Source: Eimeria necatrix (lineage: Eukaryota; Apicomplexa; Conoidasida; Eucoccidiorida; Eimeriidae). Taken from it: a stretch of 64,000 bases of DNA. The number at the start of each line of letters is the position of its first letter. Within the stretch, counting starts at the first letter, position 1. Below the pieces are notes generated by a model. The model worked only from the letters and a program-made list of their open reading frames with translations. It did no database searches and was not told where the DNA came from. A program made the translations under genes and the position numbers. The stretch covers positions 124,001-188,000 of the forward strand of contig NW_013652461.1 of the NCBI RefSeq assembly GCF_000499385.1, read 5' to 3'. Shown in pieces: positions 1-10,102 of this stretch.

Positions 1-868
1 TTAAAATCGCAAGGGATGCAATGACTGAGCAGCGCCCAAGGTCTTTAATGTTGTTCCGTGGCTCACGGTAGAGAAGTCATCAGTTTTATTGTTGTGATAT
101 CCTGGAATTGTGAATGTATTTTTTTCGGGGGGCAGCATACCATGACCCTCTATGCCGAAGCACGCTAAGTAATGAGAAGTTTTGATAACAGAATTTGGCA
201 CGGCGCATCTATTCCAACGGAGTTTGACAACATAAGCAAGATTTCTTTAGCTCTAATCACCGCTGAACTTTCGTCGAATTCAGTTGATCACCGATGAGTA
301 AATAATGCGGCAATGAAGCCTCCTAAGTACCAAAATAAGGGACTCTCTACCTTCCTTGCACACCGCTCGCCAGGCCATTTCGTAGAAACAAAGCATGCTT
401 TGAGACCAGACCTAAAAGTAACTGCTCCAAAAGAGACTAAGCAATTCTCTTCACAGGACTTCAATGCTCGAAGACCGAGGGTTACTCGACATCTTTTCTG
501 TAATCCTTCCGTGATCATCTGTAACAGATTAGCGCATCAAGGATCCCTAACGGTGCTGACGTGCACACAGATGGGCGAACGCCTTGACCAGTGCGCATCC
601 GTTTAGCTCTCCTCGTAACATAATGGAATTTTCATGTTTTAGAATGTTTAATCTGAATTCTTAGTCACATTTTAGCGTCAAAAATGATCATATAGAAAGA
701 AGATGATGCTACGCTTAACTTTCCTTTCCATAGGACGATATAGTCAACCGAGCAAACATTACACGTATGACCCACATGACCCCAGAAGCCCGTGTTATTT
801 TGGGAGTGGAAAGGCAGGGCATTTGCAAAATAAGTGCGAATGCCGTTGCAGTCAAGAACAAGACAGGG

Positions 869-1043
869 TGCACCTTTCTGTGCTTTCGAGACATGCACTC
901 TGTGGAAGACTAAGTTTCTGCAGGCCCGCGGGAAATATTATTTCGCTGTATGACGACAGGCTGCATGTTTCTGTGCTCCCGCTCCCAAAACAAGCACTAT
1001 GTTAAGGGCTAAATTTCTGCAGACCTGGGAAATAAAATATTTC
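869..1043. repeat. Imperfect tandem repeat, two units of about 80 bp
   Basis: The block from about 869 to 942 (TGCACCTTTCTGTGCT ... TTTCTGCAGGCCC ... GGAAATATTATTTCG) recurs at about 961-1043 (TGCATGTTTCTGTGCT ... TTTCTGCAGACC ... GGAAATAAAATATTTCG). The copies share order and spacing but differ by substitutions and small indels, so the duplication is old. Confidence 0.5.
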
Positions 1044-2483
1044 GAGGCATTCGCACACACAGCAAGAGCTAGACTCTCACTTCCCAAAGGCTGTGCCTTG
1101 GGAGAGAAAAGGGAAGGCGAAATGTTTAAACAAGCAAGAGAATTACGAAAAAAAGAGACCTTTGATTTTAACGTATTGAAAAACCAGAGGCTGAGCTGTC
1201 AATCACCTGGCCAGCGTGCCGGAAGGTCACATTCAAACCAAAGGAAGAGATGCACGGATAGCCAAGATCAGAAGTGTTTTAACGACCATCCTCAAATGGG
1301 GCTACAACATATCGTTGGGCTTTTACCTTTTACTAGTCTTTTGTCTACTTGTTCACAACACACTCTCGCATGGTTGAGCAGCCTCAGCATTTGGGTCCTT
1401 ACTTTTAACATGTTATCAACAGGGAGCTGCGTCTACAGGAAAATCGCCTCCTGTATTGACTAAGTCTATACAGCGCTCGAGCTGGGCTTTGTAACGTTCT
1501 TCTTGGAGCTGTGGCAAATCAGTATTTCCCAGCAACTAGTTGTACTTCAAAAAGCTGGCGCCCCACTAAATAAAGAAACTTCAGGCGACTGGATACGGAG
1601 AGAACATAATAAACCTCAGTATGAAAAACCAAAGGCTATTCTGGCAGGAAATGATCAAAAAGCAGTTGCAAACAGAAATTTAACAGGATTGATGCCCACA
1701 AGGTCGACATCGTAGGTCTCGCTTATGTAACTACTTTTAAGCAAAGCAACAATTTATATTGCATTTTCTTGCACGTGAGGGTAGAAGACGCTGCAGAAAA
1801 CGCGCTGGCTAGGTGTCTGTGCAAGGAACGCATTACTACTTACTAGCTATTGTTACTATTGAAGCGCATATTAATTTTAGAGGCCAGGGAACAACTACGT
1901 GCCGGACTTGTTCGCCATTTGCCAACATTGTCACCCACAGAAATAGAAGCTTTCACATAAGCTGCATATTGTTTGCCTCTCCTCAAAGCGTTCTTGATCC
2001 TTCTAGTTGATTCTAGCTTCTCGATATACGTTCCGTACAGTAGCTATACGGCGTTCTACGCACGACTATATACAGCAGAGGCACGATTTAAATCAGCAGA
2101 GATCATGTTTGTGTTCAAAATGGAAAGCCCGAGTTCACGATTTGGGGTGTCTTTCCAGCGGGCAGTAGAAGGAGTAATAGTATATGAAGCAAAGGAGACA
2201 AACAGACTCAAGTAATCTGCCATTCCCCAGTCTATCACGTTTCATCAATCTACTGCAGGCACTTTGGGATAATTCGTGACCATTCTCTGTGTTCAGACGG
2301 AAATAGTAAGCTAAACCCAGCCTTGTCCGTACACTGGTACCCTGACAGCCTACAAAGATACACACATGTCTAAGATTTTCAGAACACCGCATAGACCCTT
2401 GAATGAACTTATTCATTAACGTTGTTGCTGTCTCTCCTCTCCTTGAGCGCCCACTTGTGTCTGTTGATGTACATGCCACAACC

Positions 2484-2700
2484 GGTGTAGTGCCCAGGCA
2501 CTACAATAGTTCTTGATGGTGACCTATAGAGGATAGCTGACTGATGACCTATAAGCGGTCAAGACGTTGAGACGCTGATTGAGCACTGTTACATCTTACT
2601 AGCGAAGTAGAAAAGCAATTTGGTAGCTAAAAAACGTGTATAAACTAGAAAGGGCTGCCAACAACACTGGCACCGGTGCGGGTCACAACCTCACCGGACC
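2484..2700 (+). repeat. Dispersed hairpin-headed repeat, diverged copy
   Basis: The copy opens with GTAGTGC-CCAG-GCACTAC followed by AATAG. It then carries a block resembling the other copies (GGATAGCTGACTGATGACCT, then GCGGTCAAGAC) and near 2.66 kb a GGCTGCC ... GGCACCGGTGC block matching the internal GGGGCTGG ... GCCGGCACC block of the 14.3-kb copy. It is clearly degenerate. Confidence 0.55.
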
Positions 2701-3862
2701 AACACAGCAAGAACCATGAGGAACGACTTTTATGAAATGTGCATTTGAGAACTGGAAACGAAACGGTCTTTTTAATAAATTGGCAGACGTTATGCGACCG
2801 ATGCGTCGGTATTAGAGAGGGTTTCATAGAACGCCCAAGTTGTGAGCCATGCAGCATCGTAGTCGCTGCTGAGAACGCAGTGTACTATAGCCGGCTTCAG
2901 CGGTAATATTACCAGACCGAAACGCTCAGCTGCTTGGGGAGGGCCTTCGGCCTCGCCTACAACAACGACTTGCTTTCGTTAGTAGTACTTCCCTAATAAC
3001 AAATTTTGCAACCTTTTGAGGCTGGCTCCGCAGAACATTCTAGTACCACAGCATCCTCTCGGCTTGGCTAAGCCTCAAAGGCCCTTCCTAATTCTTGCTT
3101 GTATTTGCATTAGTTTGTAGGAAGATTAGATAACTCATAAAGGTAAAGAAAACTGAATTTGGTGGTGCCTTGATGTGTATCCGTCGCGATTCAGGGTCCC
3201 CGCAAAGCCAGAAACATAGGCCTCAGCACTAGTGCGCTAGCGTACGTTTCACCACAGTGTAATTCTGATCAGCTCAGCTATTCGCTTTTCTTCATTAGGT
3301 CAACTATTGACTGTTGGGCCCCAAAAGAATGAAGGAACTGACCTATAAATACTGAGCGCAAGATTTTTCATATTGTAGGCTTCACTGTTTCTCTGATGTG
3401 CTATTTGCTAGGCTATGTCCAAAACGAAAACAAACAGATAGTTGTGTCCGTGTAATGCAGCAGCGGACTCACCACTACCACTACGTATAGGCCCAAGTGT
3501 TTCTTTCCAAAAGCATCCAGACAGATCACGCGAACATTCCTTATATCAACATAATTATCTTCAAGTCATGTTTCTAGTCAATTCTTCCATGAAAAGATGA
3601 CTCGAAAGGATCTGTCCTCCACGCCTGACCTCTCAAGGTGGGTTGGCATCTCGTCGACTCAGTCAACCTGAAAGCCGTGATAGGCAGTTGGCTTTCCTAG
3701 CCGGTTGCCGCTCCTAACTGATTGGTGCTCCTAGTCAACTGACGCTTATAACTCGTTGGCTCTCTCTCTTGCCTAGTTGATCTGACGTAACACCAATATT
3801 GCATTACATTGTGTCCACGAAATAGGTCACTATAGGCTCACCTTACGCTCACTGGGGAACTA

Positions 3863-3905
3863 CTGTAGTGCCTATGCACTACAATGGGGCTGTCAGTCGA
3901 CTGGA
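3863..3905 (+). repeat. Head fragment of the dispersed hairpin-headed repeat
   Basis: CTGTAGTGC-CTAT-GCACTACAATGGGGCTG matches the head of the 14.3-kb and 20.5-kb copies. Similarity fades after about 40 bases, so this is a truncated or strongly diverged copy. Confidence 0.5.
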
Positions 3906-3949
3906 ACTTACGAAAGACTACTTTAGAGGAGCACTCGAGCCTTCCACTT

Positions 3950-6194
3950 CTAAATTACGGAAATTGCTGAAGCTGTGATGAAGTCATACAGAAAGGACTC
4001 ATACGCAGGCGCTTCCGCTGGTGCGGCCACTGGAAGCCACACACGGGGAGCCAGCCTGCCTTGATAGTGCTTCATAACTGCGTGCACAGAGCAGCGTAGC
4101 CGTCTTATCCATGCAATACGAATTAAGCAGTTAACAAGCTGATACATTTATGCGCGGCATGTGATTCAAGGAAAAAAAGTACAGTGAAACGTTTCCATGA
4201 TTTAAGAGTATGCGCAACATTCCTTCCCGTAGCATCGCTGACTTATGACGCAATAATGTACTGGACAATATCATGGGGGAAATTAATAAGCTTTCTCTGG
4301 CAAACCTGTGGCATAGCTCCGTAATCGAGCATTTGATCAATATAAACTCGTTGGGATGCATTAATGTGTTGAGCAAGACACGGTGATCACTCCTTCTTGG
4401 CGTGGGTTGACTCCTAGAGCCTTTATAAACAGCATTGAACGGCACCCATATATCAATTAGCTTTAGAGCCTAAACTAGAATTCTAGCTTCAAGCAAGTGA
4501 CGCTGACTTAAGAGGGAAATGGTTGAAGGACGACGCATCGAAGGTAAAAACCCTCTGATGGTCGGCTGAGCGTGCAGCATTCGGTCACACAACGCTTTTA
4601 GGTTCGGGGGAATCTTAGTAGGAAGCACGAAATCGGCCGAAAACGTGTGGCGCACTTGATTGTCTGCACATTTTCGCTCCTGGAAAGGCAGCCTCTGCTA
4701 TTTTCCCTCCACAGGAGTGGTCGCGTGCCCGTACCGAGGCGCGAGCGGAATATCAGAAAAAAGAAATAAGCATTCTGCAATGCGCAAGACATATACACTT
4801 CCACATGCCTTGAAGGACGCTAATCAAATCAAAGAAAACTATTCTTGCTTTTTCGTCTCAGCGTGGAAATAGAGTATCTTAAAGGAGGATTCCAGAACAA
4901 AGTGGCATAATATCTCACGGGTTATTCGTGCAATGTAACGTGCCATACTGCGCAAACAGAGGCTTTGAAACGCTTTTCGCATTGATTTCAACGGAAAAAC
5001 CAGCATCCATGACTTTTGACTGACGTGCGTCGTACGCTAAGGTGCTTCAGACGAAAGAAAGCCAGGGATAGGCGCTCTTCCGAGACAACTAAAAGGCAAA
5101 AGCCAAATACACAGGAAACCAGCCATGCTCAACACGTTTTTCCCCTTTGGCATGTAGATAGTGCATAAACCATGCAGGTCACGCGGTGCCTTCATGCGTT
5201 GCCAGTGCAGGGGTGTGACGCAAAGGAATGCGATATTAATAGTCACAGTCTATACCACAGCTATGCTTCACAGTGCATGTGCATGACTAGGGTTCAAACA
5301 AAACCACTATATATAGTTTGACGCTGCAAGTACCAGCAACCTAACTATCTTTTCATAGGCAGGAGCTCCGTAGGCATGGGCCAAGCGTCAGTGCATAAGG
5401 CGTGCAAGTTCGGTTACTATGAGCCAGGGCTTTTTCCCATGGTCCGCACTCTAGAAGATCGAAGTTTCTGTGCTTATTTAGCGCAGTTCTCATGCCTAGT
5501 ACAATAAACATGAGCTTTTGAACAGGCTATGAGCAGAAGACCCAGAATGAGTTTCACATGACAAAGTGTGCTGGACAGGAATCAACAATAGTCAGTCCAG
5601 CCCAAGCAACGTAGCGCTCAATAAGTGACGTGATGAAGATGCAACATTTCCCTTCGCGCTTTTCAGTCTGTCAATTGGATGCATGTTATCATAGGTGGTC
5701 ATTACATTGGTATCGTTGTATTTACGAGAAACAGTCACTATGTGATTCTGTGGTAGGTCACGGGGGCACTATGAGGCTAAACAGAGGGCGTCGAAGTGAA
5801 TAGGTGAGTAGGGAATGATCATTCTAAAGCATGATGAAACTTTATAAAAGACAAAAATAGAATTCAGAGGCGCCAAGGCGCCTGTCTGCCACTTTGCCGA
5901 GAGGAACCTTCCTCGGAAAATAAAATACTTGTATCCGAGTTTCTGCTCGGTATGCTGGTGGTGTCTTTACGCTAATGGATAATAGCGATCTCAAGAATGG
6001 TGGACTCACTCTGGTTTCCCTGCGTTTTCTCTGTAGTAGGACTTCCAGCAGCGTCATACAACGGCTGCCTAGCACTAAGGACATAATGCCCTGCAGCGTC
6101 GAAAGAAGGGGGAGTATTAGGTGTGCCTACCCTTATGCGTGCTTCGCAAGAGTTACCGAAGGCGATGAAGTGCACATAATTCTCTGTCTGAGAA
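3950..6194 (-). CDS. Multi-exon gene, helical-repeat (HEAT/TOG-like) protein, 3' part
   Basis: Five minus-strand segments join in phase: 6194-6010, 5088-5036, 4613-4508, 4420-4191 and 4138-3950 (stop). The 6010 donor is a good GTGAGT. Most acceptors follow pyrimidine tracts; the donors at 4508 (GTCAGC) and 4191 (GTTTCA) are weak. The fourth segment reads as amphipathic helix pairs (LLNTLMHPNEF ... CSITELCHRFARESLL ... LLRHKSAMLREGMLRILL), the spacing typical of HEAT or TOG repeats, which in CLASP and crescerin-type proteins bind tubulin. That family link is an inference from the pattern. The first segment starts inside a codon, so upstream exons exist. They may include the charged segment at 6243-6690, whose CT|GTTTGG would supply the matching phase. 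Confidence 0.42.
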
Positions 6195-6242
6195 CTGTGT
6201 AGCAAAGAAGTGCTTCAACCTATTTGGCGGCGTCTTCAAATT

Positions 6243-6690
6243 CTAATCTTCCGATGCGAAGAATATGATACTGCTTTCTTCTCCAAACAGCTGTGCCATT
6301 TGCTGCCGCTTTTCCTCTTCTCGTTTTTTCCGCTGTGAGGGAGTGTCAGTAAGAAACCTAAGAGCAAGAAGCTTTAGAAGTATTCTCTCCCTGACTGGCT
6401 GTAACAAAGCCATCTGCCGTTTTCGCTTATTTAAATGAGCTGCAAATTCACGCAGCAGCGCTTGCGTTTCTGGGGTAGGAGGAGCACTGTCTTGCCATAT
6501 CGACTCTGCTGCTACAGCTGCACGAATCGCTGAGGCACCGTAGGCACATACTCAAACACCGCTGGACTAGCCTTGAGCAATCCTTGCAGCAGCATTCATG
6601 GACGATACATGGAAAACCACAGAAGCTACACATGCACTTTGCCTGAAAGAGTTGCTCGATATATTCCTGAAGTGCGTCACACTGCTTTCG
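6243..6690 (-). CDS. Charged C-terminal exons with a reading-frame break
   Basis: On the minus strand an open frame from about 6541 down to a TAG at 6243 encodes a charged helical tail (LLREFAAHLNKRKRQMALL ... SQRKKREEEKRQQMAQLFGEE). Just upstream a different frame reads GLLKASPAVFEYVP and would flow into the tail only with a one-base shift near 6548. A short segment at 6684-6643 (QCDALQEYIEQLFQ) looks like a small exon. These pieces lie directly downstream of the nine-TM ORF on the same strand and could be its original 3' exons. It could instead be a decayed gene end, an assembly error, or the start of the next gene downstream. No family recognised. Confidence 0.33.
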
Positions 6691-6918
6691 ATGTTAGCTG
6701 TGCTATTAAGAGTTGCTCGATATATTCCTGAAGTTCGTCACACTGCTTTCTGGTAAAGCATTGAAGCGGCTGAATGAGTTACTTTTAGCATGGCATTGCT
6801 TCACTGCTTTGTAAAACCCCACGTGTGCACTCAGGTGTCTCTAGCGGAAATGAGTTACTTTAAGCATGGCATTGCTTCACTGCTTTGTAAAACCGCACGT
6901 GTGCGCTCAGGTGTCTCT
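6649..6918. repeat. Two adjacent tandem duplications at the 3' end of the nine-TM gene
   Basis: Unit B (GAGTTGCTCGATATATTCCT ... CACTGCTTTC, about 41 bp) occurs at 6649-6689 and 6710-6751 with one substitution in the body. Unit A (TGAGTTACTTT ... GCATGGCATTGCTTCACTGC ... CAGGTGTCTCT, about 68 bp) occurs at 6775-6842 and 6851-6918 with three differences. The stop codon of the nine-TM ORF lies inside the second unit A. Confidence 0.85.
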
Positions 6919-9900
6919 CACCTGACATTTTCTCAAACACTTCTGCAACTGTCCATTCAATGGCTCTGATTATTGTCTTCAAGTTTTGCAGTTCTTTTAG
7001 GTTTGCGGTACCGAACACCGTTGAAAGATGTGCAGCCCTTTCCAAGTGCCGGAATGCCAAAGCGTGGGGCATGGCTGCTGCAGCACTGTCTGCTGCTGCT
7101 GCTGCGGCGCTGTCAACGCTCCATAAGCTCTCCTCGCTCCCTTGCGGCTGTTGCTTGAAAACATAGCCTTCATCTTGTGATGGACGCTCCGCTCTACCGA
7201 CTGGCTCCTTTGTTGTTTGGTCAGAAATTTTATGAGTATACTCTTCCGCGCCTTCGGTTGGCTCTGCTGACGACGTTTTGGCCCTTAGTTCTTCTAGCCA
7301 CTGCTCTAAGGACTGCTCTTGTTTTTCGATAGACTTTTTACTGCAACGTCTTCTGCTCCTGCGTCTTGTGTCCCTCTCTTCGATTGCTCCAATATGCTGT
7401 ACAACAAGTGCTTCTAGATCTCTAAATGCTGTATTTACCAAGTGTACAGGTAACAACTGTTTCGCTGTTACTGCGTAGCGCTGCACCAACAGGTTTGAAA
7501 CAGCAAGCTGCTCTATTAGTCTCGGAGCTACACGAATCCAGAAACGAGCATGCTGACGTCTAGTAGGCCAAGGAGCCTCAAAGGGCCGAAGGCTATAATC
7601 GTTTTCCTGTATTTCTTTCTCGCCGATTGCGAGCACGCTATCGCTGCCACTACTGCTCCAGAAATCTTGACTGCCACCGCAGCACTTTTGAAGTAAGGAA
7701 CCCTCCCACAAAGAACTGACCGTAAGCCAGACATTGTAGAAGAAAGAAAGGACTGTCACCTTACTGCCTGCTATATTTCTGCTGCTTTTGTTGCTGTCAT
7801 TGCCGCAGCCGATCATCAATTCATATTGCTGAAGTAAGGGGCTTTCCGTTGGTACGAAGCACCGGATCAGGCAGAAACCAAACAGCGTTAAAATTAGTCC
7901 CGCTGTGCAGGCGTGCACCACTGCGAGAAGCAGGTGCTGATTAGAGTACAGAAGAAATGAATTTGCTTTAGCTCCAGATCCTGCCGCAGCCAAAGCTATA
8001 CCGCTGATGCCCCCCAAATGAAGAAATACAATGTAATGCAAACAGTTACTGCTGCGGCATCTAAATGGTGAGCGCACGATCGACAAGAAGCAGAACAGCA
8101 GTGCCACCGCCGCACCTACTGCCGTTCTTGCCTCCTGTCCTAATGGGTTTTGGCTGATGGCTTCTCCAAGTGAGCTCGTGGTAACTGTAGATACCGAAGA
8201 CGAAGCAGGCTTGACAAAGAAGCTCACAAGCCATCCTAGACCACTAGGTGGAAGGTCGCTACGCTGACCCAGAAGGGATGACAAGACAATCAGAGCTGCT
8301 TTTACAAGCAATAACCATATCCTAAAGTAGCTGCGAAATGGGCCGCCTTTAAAGGAAGACACTAGCCAGACCTTTATCTCCATCCAGTCATCGTTTATGA
8401 ACAGGAGATACTCCAATTCCCGCTGCTTGAGGTATTCTTCTTGCTGCCTACTTTGTCTAGCCACTGCAGTGGCCCTCACGTCACGCAGCAGCACAGCAGC
8501 AGCGTGTGAAAAGAGCGTGATCACACCTACAAAGGATATTATCCTAAGTATTAACAATCCTGTAGAATCGCATACATCAGCTTGATCACTACAAAAGATC
8601 AATGGTACTTCAATGGCCAGAAATGCTGGGAGAAGAAATAAGGTTACTGCCGCCCTCAACTTTGTGGCTGCGCCTAGCGTACAATAAAAAAGAGTGATGC
8701 CTGCAGACCTGATTTTGCTGGCTGCTTTCTTCCATCGTGCAACGAACGTTGAGGATTCACGTTGAAAAGAAAGCGCTAGCATGGCTGTAACAGAGGGACG
8801 CGCTTGCGAGGGCCTGCGAAGTTTTTGTGCTTCCTGTTCTTTCTTTATTTTTTCTAGCTCCTGGCGTCGCTGATAAAGCTCATAAGCATGGACAGCGCGA
8901 GGCCATGCTGCTGCAGCTACGAGAACCAGCAAAATGAGCAGCAATAGCACGAGCCCCCTTGTAAACGCATCTAATGGATAAGGGCCAAGTACGTTTGTAG
9001 TGGAGAGAGTCCGCAAAACAGTTGGTACGTCTAGTAGAAACAGTGCAAGCATTTGTGCCCAGGTATTCCAACCGTACGGAAGCGATGCTTGAAATGCAGC
9101 AAGCAGAATAGCAAGTAACTGCATTCCGTCAAGCAACAGCCACCATTTCTCTTGCCAATAAAGGCTAACATCGCGACGGAGCCCCTTGCGTTTGCTCGTA
9201 TACTCCATGGTTTTTGCTCTAGCAAAAATTAAAAAAATAAACAACCCAAATAACTTTGATCCAAAATTAGCGTGCTATACTGTGAATTCGTTGAGGAGAA
9301 ACGCATTGTGGAAGCCAAGGAAAACGGAAATGTCCTAAATACTAAAGGCATGCATGTGAAGTTGCATTGTAGCCGAGTTCGGGCTTTTGCTAAGTCCAAA
9401 TGAACCGTGGGACTGCCCGCCAGATGCAAGCACTACTGAAGGTTGAATGCTAGTGAATGGCCCACGATGCTGATATGCAGTAATCGGCTACGATTTCTTT
9501 TTTGGGTGATCGTTCCACAGTGGCAGATTTACCGCAAAGGAGCAAACAGCTCTTCATATGTATGGTGGTACTCATCTGCATAGGTAAAGCTGACAGAACG
9601 GGTGTCGACGCTGAATCTATGCCCAGGCCATTCTCGATGGAAGCTTTCTTCCATGATACAACAAATCTAAAAGTTTCTTCAAAGGAATAGGCATACCGCT
9701 TGGGCGAGTGTTCTTCTTCTATGATTTCGCAAGTACAAAATGGGGCCACCTGCTTCACAGAAGACAGTACCTGAAACGAAACCGTCTCACAACACCGTCA
9801 CAAGCAGACTAGGTCACAATGAGCTGAGTACTTCAATGTTCATCTCCAAATACTTCTTCAGGGCACTACTCCTAGCCCCGTGCCTTGGTTCATACAAGTT

Positions 9901-10102
9901 AGTCGTAGGATTCTGCGACATTAATACAAGGCCAACACCGCTGCAAACGTCTTTCGAAAACACCCGGGGGTAATTAACATATTGTCTTCTTGCCTGTATG
10001 GCATTGAATGACCCTATTTCAGTTGCGTCCAGCCATTTCTGCCAGCCCATAGCATTTTTGGTCTCGTTCTTCCTACCATTTATAAACTGCAAATAAGCGT
10101 TT
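6860..10102 (-). CDS. Polytopic membrane protein, about nine TM segments, 5' end not found
   Basis: Three segments join in phase on the minus strand: 10102-9832, 9770-9466 and 9218 to the stop at 6860. Acceptors follow strong pyrimidine tracts (CTTACACCCTGTAG, TTTCGTTTCAG, TAATTTTTGCTAG); the donors (GTACTC, GTGGGC) are weak. The large last exon (about 780 codons) has hydrophobic segments near residues 41-57, 62-78, 97-114, 198-217, 230-252, 308-325, 375-391, 402-421 and 436-462, counted from the ORF start at 9244. A basic, coiled tail of about 330 residues follows, with an alanine run near 713-724. The two upstream exons are soluble with several cysteines. Transport or receptor roles are possible but unsupported. 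The first exon starts within a codon, so the gene continues upstream, possibly to 13920-14163. Confidence 0.65.

Larger units (their letters stand above)
1..3949. other. Region without a supported gene
   Basis: Short ORFs occur on both strands, but none shows homology or a phase-consistent exon chain. The region holds an imperfect tandem repeat near 0.87-1.04 kb and two copies of the hairpin-headed repeat, at about 2.48 and 3.86 kb. I see no RNA gene here. Confidence 0.4.

Noticed and set aside
6960..8585. Plus-strand ORFs opposite the nine-TM gene
   Set aside because: They are antisense shadows of a long, well-supported minus-strand frame with TM periodicity.
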